From Rhodobacteraceae bacterium UBA6141 (GTDB taxonomy: Bacteria > Pseudomonadota > Alphaproteobacteria > Rhodobacterales > Rhodobacteraceae): DNA of 27,602 nt. How positions within the stretch are numbered: position 1 is the stretch's first letter; every line of letters begins with the position of its first letter. The notes under the pieces are model-generated. The model was not told where the DNA came from. It made no database searches and saw only the letters and a program-made list of their open reading frames with translations. Positions 1-7,029 of this stretch are shown piece after piece. Position numbers and translations under genes: made by a program. The DNA lies in NCBI GenBank assembly GCA_002423245.1, contig DIVD01000046.1:1-27602 (forward strand). The letters are read 5' to 3'.

Positions 1-329
1 AGCAGATGCGCTTCCTGATGCGGATTCACGATCCGATGAAGCAATGGAAGCTCTCGCCGATGGATCTGCAGAGCCGGGTGCGGTGGGAGCAGTACACCAA
101 GGCCAAGGAGGAGATGATGGCCCGCACCAACATCCCCGAGGCGCCCTGGTACATCGTCGAGGCCAATGACAAGAAGCGCGCCCGCCTGAACTGCATCGAC
201 CACCTGCTGAGCCTGATCCCCTACGCGCCGGTCCCGCATGAGGAGATCGTCCTGCCCGAGCGGGTGTTCAACCCGGACTATGAACGCGCGGTGCTGCCGC
301 CCGAGCTTTACGTGCCGCAGAAATACTGA
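1..329 (+). CDS. ppk2: Polyphosphate kinase 2 (PPK2 family), C-terminal part only
   Basis: This is the last ~109 codons of a gene that begins before the window; the frame is open from base 3. PPK2 enzymes transfer phosphate between polyphosphate and nucleoside di- or monophosphates in the cytosol. The visible part matches the family's C-terminal end: a DPMKQWKLSPMD segment (lid/helix region typical of PPK2), a WEQYTKAKEEM helix, and WYIVEANDKKRARLNCIDHLL, which resembles the nucleotide-kinase-like end of the fold. The Walker A/B residues would lie upstream and cannot be seen, so the subclass (ADP- or AMP-phosphorylating) cannot be judged. A five-unit 13-bp tandem repeat starts three bases after the stop. 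Family assignment is confident; substrate preference is not. Confidence 0.88.
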   Translation, partial: QMRFLMRIHDPMKQWKLSPMDLQSRVRWEQYTKAKEEMMARTNIPEAPWYIVEANDKKRARLNCIDHLLSLIPYAPVPHEEIVLPERVFNPDYERAVLPPELYVPQKY

Positions 330-331
330 TC

Positions 332-396
332 GCGAAGACCGGTTGCGAAAACTGGCCGCGAAAACTGGCCGCGAAAACTGGCCGCGAAACCTGATC
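332..396. repeat. 13-bp tandem repeat, 5 units, directly after the ppk2 stop
   Basis: Three perfect copies of gcgaaaactggcc (345-357, 358-370, 371-383) are flanked by two diverged copies (332-344 and 384-396). The array begins 3 bp after the ppk2 TGA (327-329), and its last unit contains another TGA (392-394) in a different frame. It does not form a U-tailed terminator. Confidence 0.95.
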
Positions 397-409
397 GGGC
401 GGCAGGGGC

Positions 410-437
410 TTGACCTTGGCCGCCGGGCCGGTTCGAT
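410..437 (+). promoter_or_regulatory. Candidate sigma70-type promoter for the DUF1330 gene
   Basis: TTGACC (410-415) is followed after 16 bp by TTCGAT (432-437). The predicted transcript start is near 444, about 20 bases before the ATG at 464. The -35 match is good (5 of 6) and the -10 match is moderate (3 of 6). Confidence 0.35.
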
Positions 438-463
438 GGGCGGGCCAGTCACCGGAGAAGCTC

Positions 464-757
464 ATGCCCAAGGCCTATTGGGTCGCCCATGCGACCGTCA
501 CCGACCCCGCCGCCTACGAGTCCTATCGCCGCGCCAACGCCGCCGCCTTCAGCAAGTATGGCGGGCGGTTCCTCGTGCGCGGCGGCGCGCAGGAGGTGAT
601 GGAGGGCAGCCTCGCCCCGCGCTGCGTGGTGATCGAGTTCGCCGACCTCGCCACCGCCCGCGCCTGCTATGACAGTCCCGAATATCAGGCGGCCATGGCG
701 CTGCGCCTGCCGGCCAGCGTGGTCGATCTGTGCATCGTGGAGGGATGGGAGGGCTGA
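464..757 (+). CDS. DUF1330 family small protein
   Basis: A 97-residue cytosolic protein of the DUF1330 group (dimeric alpha/beta-barrel, ferredoxin-like fold). The family pattern is clear: MPKAYWVAHATVTDPAAYESYRRAN at the start, then the GGRFLVRGGA strand-turn, a VVIEFADLATARACYDSPEYQ segment and a short C-terminal strand (VVDLCIVEG). The start at 464 is supported by ggagaag at 453-459; an upstream in-frame ATG at 410... region would add 18 unconserved residues and lacks a site. No catalytic residue is established for the family, so the biochemical role is unknown. It stands alone between the ppk2 repeat array and the TerB-like gene, 42 bp before the latter, with which it may be co-transcribed. 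Confidence 0.88.
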   Translation: MPKAYWVAHATVTDPAAYESYRRANAAAFSKYGGRFLVRGGAQEVMEGSLAPRCVVIEFADLATARACYDSPEYQAAMALRLPASVVDLCIVEGWEG

Positions 758-799
758 GCCGGGCTTTCCCTGCCCGCGCCGCCGCCCTATATCGCCAGC

Positions 800-1243
800 A
801 TGTTCGCAGATCTCCTCCGCCGCATCATGGCCCCCGCCCCCGCCGCCCTGCCCGCCCCCGAGGCGGACCTGTCGCTTGCCGCGCTGCTGGTGCGGCTGGC
901 GCGGGCGGACAACCATTACGACGCAGAGGAACAGGTGCGCATCGACCGCGTGCTTGCCGCGCGCAAGGGCCTCCTGATGCCCGAGGCCGCCGCCCTGCGC
1001 GCCGAGGCGGAGATGCTGGAATCCGAGGCGCCCGATACCGTGCGCTTCACCCGCTCGCTCAAGGAGGCGGTCCCCTACGAGGACCGGACCGAACTGCTGG
1101 AGGCGATGTGGGACGTGGCGCTTGCCGACGGATCGCGCGATGCCGAGGAGGATGCGCTGATCCGGCTGGTCGCGAAGCTTCTGGGCGTCAGCGACCGCGA
1201 TTCCGCGCTTGCCCGGCAACGGGTCGAGGCGCGGCGCCTCTGA
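800..1243 (+). CDS. TerB-like (tellurite-resistance fold) protein
   Basis: A 147-residue, all-alpha, acidic protein of the TerB-like family. Two family signatures are visible: LLVRLARADNHYDAEEQVRIDRVL near residues 30-52 and ALADGSRDAEEDALIRLVAKLLGVSDRD near residues 105-133. Each is a helix pair with a D-x-x-Y/R-D-A-E-E loop that in TerB homologues lines a metal-binding site. The solitary chromosomal members are common in Rhodobacterales, and despite the name there is no evidence for tellurite resistance here because no other ter genes are nearby. The ribosome binding site before the ATG is poor. A 6-bp hairpin (gcctcg-ctgc-cgaggc, 1255-1270) lies just after the stop and lacks a U tract. Confidence 0.82.
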   Translation: MFADLLRRIMAPAPAALPAPEADLSLAALLVRLARADNHYDAEEQVRIDRVLAARKGLLMPEAAALRAEAEMLESEAPDTVRFTRSLKEAVPYEDRTELLEAMWDVALADGSRDAEEDALIRLVAKLLGVSDRDSALARQRVEARRL

Positions 1244-1254
1244 TGCCGCCCCTC

Positions 1255-1270
1255 GCCTCGCTGCCGAGGC
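1255..1270 (+). other. Small hairpin after the TerB-like gene
   Basis: Perfect 6-bp stem gcctcg / cgaggc with a 4-base loop, 11 bp after the stop codon. No T run follows, so it is at best a weak transcript end. A second 6-bp hairpin (tgcccg-ttatc-cgggca) lies at 1412-1428. The rest of 1244-1514 shows no gene. Confidence 0.4.
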
Positions 1271-1514
1271 AGGACCGTTGCGGGACCGCCGCGCAGGCTG
1301 CCTGTGCTCTGCCTTCGGGGCCGGGGGCGCGCCCGGTTCGGCGTGCTCTTGTGCCGTCACCGGGGACCGCCTGTCCTGCGCTGCCCAAGCCGACCGCAGC
1401 CCGGCGGTAACTGCCCGTTATCCGGGCATATCCTCGGGCCATCCTGCACTCCTCCGTTGCATTCGCCCCGGAATCGCGCCCTACTTGCCCGAACGAACAG
1501 CAGCGACAGCGAAA

Positions 1515-2378
1515 TTGACCCCAGACGCACCCCTCTGTGATGCCCCGCATTCAGGCGCCCCGGATCCCGGGGCGGCGGAGATCCCGGCTGCGGGGCTGCG
1601 GTCAGCGGAGCCGGCTGCGGTCATCGAGATCCGCGACCTTTACAAGAGCTATGGCCAGCTTGACGTGCTCAGGGGCGTGTCGATCGCCGCAAGGCGCGGG
1701 CAGGTGGTGTCGCTGATCGGCTCCTCCGGGTCGGGCAAGTCCACGCTGCTGCGCTGCTGCAACCTGCTGGAAGACAGCCAGGCCGGCGAGGTGCTGTTCG
1801 AGGGCGAGGCGGTCAAATGGCGCGGCGAGGGGCCGGCCCGCCGCCCCGCCGACCGCGCGCAGGTGACGCGGATCCGCACCAACCTTGCGATGGTGTTCCA
1901 GCAGTTCAACCTCTGGTCGCACATGACGGTGCTTCAGAACGTGATGGAGGCGCCGGTGACGGTGCTCGGCCGCGCACGCGCCGATGTGGAGGCCGCCGCC
2001 CGGCGCTATCTCGACAAGGTCGGCATCGGCGACAAGGCCGAGGCCTGGCCCGCGCAGCTTTCGGGCGGCCAGCAGCAGCGCGCCGCCATCGCCCGGGCGC
2101 TGTGCATGGAGCCGCGCGCGCTGCTGTTCGACGAACCGACCTCGGCGCTCGACCCGGAATTGCAGCAGGAGGTGGTCAGGGTCATCAAGGATCTGGCGGC
2201 CGAGCGCCGCACCATGATGCTGGTCACCCATGACATGAAGCTGGCCGCCGACCTGTCCGACCACGTGGTGTTCCTGCATCAGGGCCGGATCGAGGAACAG
2301 GGCCCGCCGGACCAGCTTTTCGGCAACCCGAAGACAGACAGACTGCGACAGTTCCTTCGGGCGGGGACCGCAGCATGA
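1515..2378 (+). CDS. Amino acid ABC transporter, ATP-binding subunit (HisP/GlnQ type)
   Basis: The ATPase of a polar amino acid uptake system, powering import through the two permeases encoded downstream. From VIEIRDLYKSYG onward the match is complete: Walker A GSSGSGKS, Q-loop FQQFNLWSHMTV (typical of the HisP/GlnQ group), signature LSGGQQQR, Walker B LLFDEPTSALDPE and the H-loop VTHDM. The start is uncertain. There is no ATG or GTG in frame between the upstream gene and the conserved core, so TTG at 1515 (giving a ~36-residue Ala/Pro-rich leader) or TTG at 1485 are the only conventional options; CTG at 1596 would fit the core more tightly. No good ribosome site precedes any of them. The gene is first of an ABC-transporter operon; the binding-protein gene starts 28 bp after its stop. 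Confidence 0.9.
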   Translation: MTPDAPLCDAPHSGAPDPGAAEIPAAGLRSAEPAAVIEIRDLYKSYGQLDVLRGVSIAARRGQVVSLIGSSGSGKSTLLRCCNLLEDSQAGEVLFEGEAVKWRGEGPARRPADRAQVTRIRTNLAMVFQQFNLWSHMTVLQNVMEAPVTVLGRARADVEAAARRYLDKVGIGDKAEAWPAQLSGGQQQRAAIARALCMEPRALLFDEPTSALDPELQQEVVRVIKDLAAERRTMMLVTHDMKLAADLSDHVVFLHQGRIEEQGPPDQLFGNPKTDRLRQFLRAGTAA

Positions 2379-2406
2379 CCAATCAGGCTCAACAGGGAGA
2401 TACCCG

Positions 2407-3132
2407 ATGAAGAAACTGCTTCTTGCCGCCGCCATGCTGGCGCTGACCTCGGGCGCGGCGGCCGCGCAACAGACCGTGCGGATGGGCACCGAGGGCGCCT
2501 ATCCTCCCTACAACTTCATCAACGACAAGGGCGAGGTGGACGGGTTCGAGCGCGAGCTGGGCGACGAGCTGTGCCGGCGCGCCGAACTGACCTGCCAATG
2601 GGTCACGACCGACTGGGACAGCATCATCCCCAACCTGCAATCGGGCAATTACGACACCATCATCGCCGGGATGAGCATCACCGACGAGCGTGAGGAGGTG
2701 ATCGACTTCACCCAGAACTACATCCCGCCGGCCGCGTCGGCCTATGCCGCGCTCAGCCCCGATGTGGATGTCAGGAACGGCGTTGTCGCCGCGCAGGTCG
2801 GCACCATCCAGGCAGGCCATGTGGCCGAGTCGGGGGCGACGCTGCTGGAATTCGCCACCCCCGATGAAACCGTCGCCGCCGTCCGCAATGGCGAGGCCGA
2901 CGCGGTCTTTGCCGACAAGGACTATCTGGTGCCGGTGGTGGAGGAGTCGGGCGGCGAGTTCAGCTGGGCGGGCGAGGAGGTGCAGCTTGGCGACGGCGTG
3001 GGCATGGGCCTGCGCGAGAGCGATACCGAGTTGAAGGAGAAGTTCAACGCCGCGATCCAGTCGATGAAGGATGACGGCACATTGAACGAGATGATCAAGA
3101 AGTGGTTCGGCCCCGACGCCGCCGTATTCTGA
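2407..3132 (+). CDS. ABC transporter periplasmic amino acid/amine-binding protein
   Basis: A 241-residue periplasmic solute-binding protein of the HisJ/ArgT type (SBP family 3). It has a clear Sec signal peptide (KK, hydrophobic core LLLAAAMLALTSGAAAA, cleavage probably near residue 20). The mature part starts with the family strand TVRMGTEGAYPPYNFINDKGEVDGFERELGDEL, followed by the lobe-2 region (NYDTIIAGMSITDEREEVIDFT) and the ADAVFADKDYL segment. The ATG follows a strong agggaga site with a 6-base gap. The ligand cannot be read from sequence; the downstream gamma-glutamyl ligase genes make a polyamine or other amine as reasonable as arginine or histidine. A hairpin lies between this gene and the permease gene. 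Confidence 0.92.
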   Translation: MKKLLLAAAMLALTSGAAAAQQTVRMGTEGAYPPYNFINDKGEVDGFERELGDELCRRAELTCQWVTTDWDSIIPNLQSGNYDTIIAGMSITDEREEVIDFTQNYIPPAASAYAALSPDVDVRNGVVAAQVGTIQAGHVAESGATLLEFATPDETVAAVRNGEADAVFADKDYLVPVVEESGGEFSWAGEEVQLGDGVGMGLRESDTELKEKFNAAIQSMKDDGTLNEMIKKWFGPDAAVF

Positions 3133-3138
3133 TCGAGG

Positions 3139-3161
3139 GCGGGCGGGGCGATCCCGCCTGC
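3139..3161 (+). promoter_or_regulatory. Intercistronic hairpin between binding-protein and permease genes
   Basis: gcgggcggg (3139-3147), loop gcgat, cccgcctgc (3153-3161): a 9-bp stem with one G-U pair, 6 bp after the binding-protein stop and 8 bp before the permease start. In many ABC operons a stem here protects the upstream mRNA and partly terminates, giving excess binding protein. That role is inferred; the stem is seen directly. Confidence 0.6.
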
Positions 3162-3169
3162 TGACCCCG

Positions 3170-4060
3170 ATGTTCGCGTCCTGCGCAGATCCCTCCACGC
3201 TCCACGGCCCTGCCTGGCTGCTGTGCTACCTGACCACGGGCGCGCATATCGCCTTCTACTGGTCCTTCGTCACCGTGCTCGTGCTGCTGGTCGTGACGGC
3301 GCCGGTGGCGCTGGCCTTCGGCTTTGCCGGGGCGGTGGCCGCCCGCTCGCCGGTCTGGCCGGTCAGGATCCTGGGGCGCGGCTACATGGCGATGGTGCGG
3401 GGGGTGCCCGACATCGTGTTCTTCCTGTTCTTCGTGATCGCGCTGGATCAGGGCATCGAATGGCTGCTGCACCAGGTCCGCTGCCCCGACTGGACAGAGC
3501 CGGTGCGCAATGGCCTCGAATTCCGCGTCTGCCCCGCGGCGAAGGTTCCGCCGGGCAATGCGGCGCAGATCTGGCACCAGCTTTACGGCTTTGCGCTGGC
3601 GGTGTTCACCTTCGCGCTGGTGTTCGGTGCCTTCGCGGCCAACGTGCTGCTGGGGGGGATGCAGGCGGTGCCGCGCGCACAACTGGAAACCGCAGAGGCC
3701 TACGGCATGACCCAGCGGCAGGTGTTCCGCCGCATCCTCGTGCCGCAGATGTGGATCTACGCGCTGCCCGGCCTGTCGAACCTGTGGCTGATCCTGATCA
3801 AGGCGACGCCGCTGCTGTTCCTGCTGGGGGTGCGCGACATCGTCTACTGGGCGCGCGAGCTGGGCGGCACCAAGACCTCTGCCTACAGCTTCCCGCACCC
3901 CGACTGGCGGCTTTACTACTTCCTCGCGCTTCTCGTCTTCTACCTGTGCATGACCCGCGTTTCGGAAATCCTTCTGGGCCGGCTGACGCGCAACCTCAGC
4001 CGCGGACAGGCCACCGCGGCGGGCGAGGCGCAGCGCAAGGCCGCGGGGGGCGCCGCATGA
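3170..4060 (+). CDS. Amino acid ABC transporter permease (HisQ-like)
   Basis: A 296-residue inner-membrane permease. A hydrophobic helix starts near residue 23 (HIAFYWSFVTVLVLLVV), followed by further helices around residues 30-50, 75-95, 135-160, 195-215 and 245-265. The EAA loop is present as ETAEAYGMTQRQVFRRILVPQMWIYALPGLSN, the site that docks on the ATPase. An extra-cytoplasmic insertion with two cysteines (CPDWTEPVRN to RVCPAAK, about residues 105-125) is longer than in enteric HisQ. The ATG lacks a strong ribosome site and directly follows the hairpin. Its last codons overlap the next permease by four bases (ATGA), implying translational coupling and a heteromeric pair. Confidence 0.9.
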   Translation: MFASCADPSTLHGPAWLLCYLTTGAHIAFYWSFVTVLVLLVVTAPVALAFGFAGAVAARSPVWPVRILGRGYMAMVRGVPDIVFFLFFVIALDQGIEWLLHQVRCPDWTEPVRNGLEFRVCPAAKVPPGNAAQIWHQLYGFALAVFTFALVFGAFAANVLLGGMQAVPRAQLETAEAYGMTQRQVFRRILVPQMWIYALPGLSNLWLILIKATPLLFLLGVRDIVYWARELGGTKTSAYSFPHPDWRLYYFLALLVFYLCMTRVSEILLGRLTRNLSRGQATAAGEAQRKAAGGAA

Positions 4061-4884
4061 GTTGCTGGGAGACGATCGGCGACTATGCCCTGCGCTCCAT
4101 CGGCATCGGCGAGCGGCTGCTGCCGCGCAGCGACTTCACGCTCTGCCAGCAGGTCACGCTGATCGGCTCGGGAATGCTGTGGAACGTCTATTTCGGGGTG
4201 CTGGCCCTGGCGGCGGGCTTCTTCCTGGCGACCGGCCTTGCGCTTGCCAAGGCCGCGCAAAGCCGCTGGCTGCGCAAGCCCGCGGAATGGTTCATCTTCG
4301 TCTTCCGCGGCTCGCCGCTGTTCATCCAGTTCTTCCTCGCCTACGAGATTTTCGTGATGCTGCCCCGCACCGGGATCGAGCTGTTCGGGATCACCGTCGC
4401 AACAAGCTGGACGACCAAGGCCTGGGCCGGGGCGCTGTTCGTGCTGTTCCTCAACACCGCCGCCTATTCCGCCGAGATCTTTTACGGCGCGCTGCAATCG
4501 GTGCCGAAGGGCGATACCGAGGCGGCGGATGCCTATGGCATGACCGGCTGGACCAGGTTCCGCCGGGTGCTGTGGCCGACGATGCTGCGCCTTGCCTGGC
4601 CCGCCTACACCAACGAGGCGATTTTCCTGTTCCATGCCACCACGCTCGTGTACTTCTCGGGCTTTCCCGCCATTCAGCAGAAGGGCGACGCGCTCTACTA
4701 CGCGCAATATTTCGCGGACCGGACCTTCAACCCCTTCGTCCCCTACCCGATCGTGGCGGGGTATTTCATCTTGCTGACCATGCTTCTGATCCTGCTTTTC
4801 GGGGCGATGAACCGGCGGCTGAACCGGCATCTTGCCCCAAACCAACGGCCCCGGCTGAAGCTGAGGCCGCAACTCGTCAGGTGA
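4057..4884 (+). CDS. Amino acid ABC transporter permease (HisM-like)
   Basis: A 275-residue inner-membrane permease, partner of the previous one. Membrane segments include WNVYFGVLALAAGFFLATGLAL (about 44-65), FIFVFRGSPLFIQFFLAYEIFVML (about 81-104), the stretch from WAGALFVLFLNTAAYSAEI (about 121-139) and a C-terminal IVAGYFILLTMLLILLFGAM. The RGSPLFIQFFL motif and the EAA loop DTEAADAYGMTGWTRFRRVLWPTMLRLAWPAYTNE are diagnostic. It starts at an ATGA overlap with the upstream permease and ends 4 bp before the glutamine-synthetase-like gene. That tight join is the best sequence evidence that the transporter and the ligase act on the same substrate. Confidence 0.92.
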   Translation: MSCWETIGDYALRSIGIGERLLPRSDFTLCQQVTLIGSGMLWNVYFGVLALAAGFFLATGLALAKAAQSRWLRKPAEWFIFVFRGSPLFIQFFLAYEIFVMLPRTGIELFGITVATSWTTKAWAGALFVLFLNTAAYSAEIFYGALQSVPKGDTEAADAYGMTGWTRFRRVLWPTMLRLAWPAYTNEAIFLFHATTLVYFSGFPAIQQKGDALYYAQYFADRTFNPFVPYPIVAGYFILLTMLLILLFGAMNRRLNRHLAPNQRPRLKLRPQLVR

Positions 4885-4888
4885 GGAC

Positions 4889-6220
4889 ATGGACTGGCTA
4901 CGAGACCACCCGCAGGTGCGCACGATCCGCGTGGCCGCGGCAGATCTGAACGGCATCGCGCGCGGCAAGCGCATTCCGGCGCGCTTTGCGGGCAGGGTCT
5001 TCACCGAGGGCACCCGCTTTCCGTTCTCGGTGCTGAACCTCGACATCTGGGGCGAGGATATCGAGGACAGCCCGCTGGTGTTCGAAAGCGGCGATGTGGA
5101 CGGGGTGCTGCTGCCGACCGATCGCGGCTTCATGCCGATGCCTTGGCTCGAGGCGCCGACCGCGCTGCTGCCGATCTGGATGTTCCATATGGACGGGCGC
5201 CCCTATGACGGCGACCCCCGGCAGGCTCTGGCCGCCGTGATGGCCCGCTACAAGGCCGCCGGCCTGACGCCGGTGGTGGCGACCGAGCTGGAATTCTACC
5301 TGATCGACGACAGCGGCAAGACCCTGCGCGTGCCGCCCAGCCCGCGCTCGGGCAAGCGCCGCACCGGGGGCGAGATCCTCAGCCTGCGCGCGCTCGATGC
5401 CTTCGACCGCTTCTTCTCGGCGCTCTATGACGCCTGCGAGGAGATGGACATTCCCGCCGACACCGCGATTTCCGAGGCGGGGCCGGGCCAGTTCGAGATC
5501 AACCTGATGCACCAGTCCGATGCGCTGAAGGCGGCGGACGACACCTGGCTGTTCAAGATGCTGGTCAAGGGGCTGGCGCGCAACCACGGCTTTGCCGCCA
5601 GCTTCATGGCCAAGCCCTATGACCAGTGGTCGGGCAACGGGATGCACACGCATTTTTCCGTGCTGGACAGGGACGGGCGCAACATCTTCGACAATGGCGG
5701 GCCCGACGGCTCCGACCGCCTGCGCCACGCGGTCGGCGGCTGCCTTGCCGCGCTGGCCGGGTCCACCCTGATCTTCGCCCCGCACGAGAACAGCTTCGAC
5801 CGGCTGGTGCCCGATGCCCATGCCCCGACCGGCATCGGCTGGGCCTATGAAAACCGCACCGCGGCGCTGCGCATCCCCGCTTCCGGCCCCGCCGCGCGGC
5901 GGATCGAGCATCGGGTGGCGGGGGGCGACGTGAACCCCTACCTGATGATCGCCGCCATCCTGGGCGCCGCGCTGATCGGCATCGAGGACAGGATCGAACC
6001 GCCGCCGCCCATCGTCGGCAATGCCTATGCGCAGGGGCTCGAGCAACTGCCCCTCACCTGGGACGCGGCGCTGGACGCCTTTGCAAGCTGCCCGATGGCC
6101 AAGCGCATCTTCCCGGCAGAGCTGATCGAGAACTTCGTGATGACCAAGCGGCAGGAGCTGCGCTACATGGCCGAACTCTCGCCCGAGGAGCAGACGGAGA
6201 TCTACCTCGATACGGTGTGA
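4889..6220 (+). CDS. Glutamine-synthetase-like gamma-glutamyl-amine ligase (paralogue 1)
   Basis: A 443-residue GS-fold ATP-dependent ligase. Metal and glutamate site residues are in place: E133/E135 (TELEFYL), E196 and E203 (EAGPGQFEIN), H253 (GNGMHTHF), R323/R328 (ENRTAALRIP), and E340/R342. The N-terminal DGSS loop that carries the ammonium-site aspartate of true glutamine synthetase is absent (here SVLNLDIWGED), as is the adenylylation tyrosine loop. That is the pattern of PuuA/GlnT/GMAS-type enzymes, which join glutamate to an amine instead of ammonia. It starts 4 bp after the ABC permease stop with gtgagg just upstream. The last codons and stop lie inside a perfect 17-bp duplication. 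The amine substrate is unknown. Confidence 0.88.
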   Translation: MDWLRDHPQVRTIRVAAADLNGIARGKRIPARFAGRVFTEGTRFPFSVLNLDIWGEDIEDSPLVFESGDVDGVLLPTDRGFMPMPWLEAPTALLPIWMFHMDGRPYDGDPRQALAAVMARYKAAGLTPVVATELEFYLIDDSGKTLRVPPSPRSGKRRTGGEILSLRALDAFDRFFSALYDACEEMDIPADTAISEAGPGQFEINLMHQSDALKAADDTWLFKMLVKGLARNHGFAASFMAKPYDQWSGNGMHTHFSVLDRDGRNIFDNGGPDGSDRLRHAVGGCLAALAGSTLIFAPHENSFDRLVPDAHAPTGIGWAYENRTAALRIPASGPAARRIEHRVAGGDVNPYLMIAAILGAALIGIEDRIEPPPPIVGNAYAQGLEQLPLTWDAALDAFASCPMAKRIFPAELIENFVMTKRQELRYMAELSPEEQTEIYLDTV

Positions 6221-6242
6221 GGGGGGATACGGTGTGAGGGGG
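6209..6242. repeat. 17-bp perfect tandem duplication spanning the stop codon
   Basis: Unit gatacggtgtgaggggg at 6209-6225 and again at 6226-6242. The first copy carries the ligase stop TGA (6218-6220). The second copy carries TGA at 6235-6237 in another reading frame. Confidence 0.95.
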
Positions 6243-6250
6243 CAGTTCGG

Positions 6251-6294
6251 GCGCAGGGGGCGCCGCCGCCGAAGCGCCGCGCCTCCCCTTGCGC
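6251..6294 (+). terminator. Imperfect GC-rich hairpin between ligase 1 and the amidotransferase gene
   Basis: gcgcagggg near 6251 can pair with ccccttgcgc ending at 6294 (one bulge), with further GC pairing inside. No U run follows. It may slow or partly end transcription between the transporter/ligase unit and the next genes, but it could equally be a structured spacer. A weak promoter (TTGCGC 6289-6294, 18 bp, TAGGCT 6313-6318) sits just after it. Confidence 0.3.
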
Positions 6295-6343
6295 GGCCCC
6301 CCTGCCGAAGGTTAGGCTCTGCGCGACCAAGAAAGAGCATTCC

Positions 6344-7024
6344 ATGCTGATCGGTATTCTGCAGACCGGCCAGTCGCCCGACGTGCTGCGCGACGAGACG
6401 GGCGACTACCCCGAGATGTTCCAGGCACTTCTGGCTGACCATGACCTCACCTTCCGCAGCTACCATGCAGAGGCGATGGAGTTCCCCCGGGACGTGCACG
6501 AGTGCGACGGCTGGCTCATCACCGGCTCGCGCCACGGCGTCTATGAGGATCATCCCTTCATCCCGCCGCTGGAGGCGTTCATCCGCAAGGCCCATGAGGC
6601 GCGGGTGCCGATGGTCGGCATCTGCTTTGGCCACCAGATCATCGCGCAGGCGCTTGGCGGGCGCGTCGAACGCCACGCGGGCGGCTGGGCGGTCGGCCCG
6701 CAGGATTACGACTTCGGCGGCGAGACGCTGACGCTGAACGCCTGGCACCGCGATCAGGTGGTGGAGCGCCCGGCCGGCGCCGAACGCGCCGCCACCAGCC
6801 CGTTTTGCGAGAATGCGGCGCTGGTCTATGGCGACCGCGCCTTCACCGTTCAGGCGCACCCCGAATTCAGCCCCGGTTTCGTTCGCGGCCTGATGCGGAC
6901 CCGCGGCAAGGGCGTGGTGCCCGAACCGCTGCTGGAGGCGGCAGAGGCGCGGCTGGATGCGCCCTCCTCCTCCGCCGTCATCGCCCGCAAGATCGCGGAC
7001 TTCTTCAAGCAACCGAGAGTGTGA
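6344..7024 (+). CDS. Class I glutamine amidotransferase-like protein (GuaA-N-like)
   Basis: A 226-residue stand-alone class I GATase fold. The triad is visible: Cys94 in the nucleophile elbow GICFGHQ, and His172/Glu174 in AHPEF. WLITGSRHGVYED (about 57-69) forms the oxyanion side. No synthetase domain is attached, so it is a free hydrolase. It lies between two gamma-glutamyl ligase genes, so a natural role is cleaving a gamma-glutamyl intermediate, as PuuD does for gamma-glutamyl-GABA. It belongs to the compact GuaA-like branch instead of the larger peptidase C26/PuuD branch, so that role is inference. The ribosome site is weak (aagaaagag). The next gene starts 5 bp after its stop. Confidence 0.85.
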   Translation: MLIGILQTGQSPDVLRDETGDYPEMFQALLADHDLTFRSYHAEAMEFPRDVHECDGWLITGSRHGVYEDHPFIPPLEAFIRKAHEARVPMVGICFGHQIIAQALGGRVERHAGGWAVGPQDYDFGGETLTLNAWHRDQVVERPAGAERAATSPFCENAALVYGDRAFTVQAHPEFSPGFVRGLMRTRGKGVVPEPLLEAAEARLDAPSSSAVIARKIADFFKQPRV

Positions 7025-7029
7025 TCCCC

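Noticed and set aside
332..396. CRISPR array at the 13-bp repeat after ppk2
   Set aside because: Units are only 13 bp and directly abutting, with no spacers and no cas genes.
800..1243. Tellurite-resistance operon
   Set aside because: Only a TerB-like fold is present; no terZ, terD, terC or other ter gene is nearby.
4898..7012. A 704-codon open frame on the minus strand opposite ligase 1 and the amidotransferase gene
   Set aside because: It is antisense to two genes with intact catalytic motifs, has no recognisable domain, and its composition (His/Arg/Gly rich) is that of a GC-rich shadow frame.
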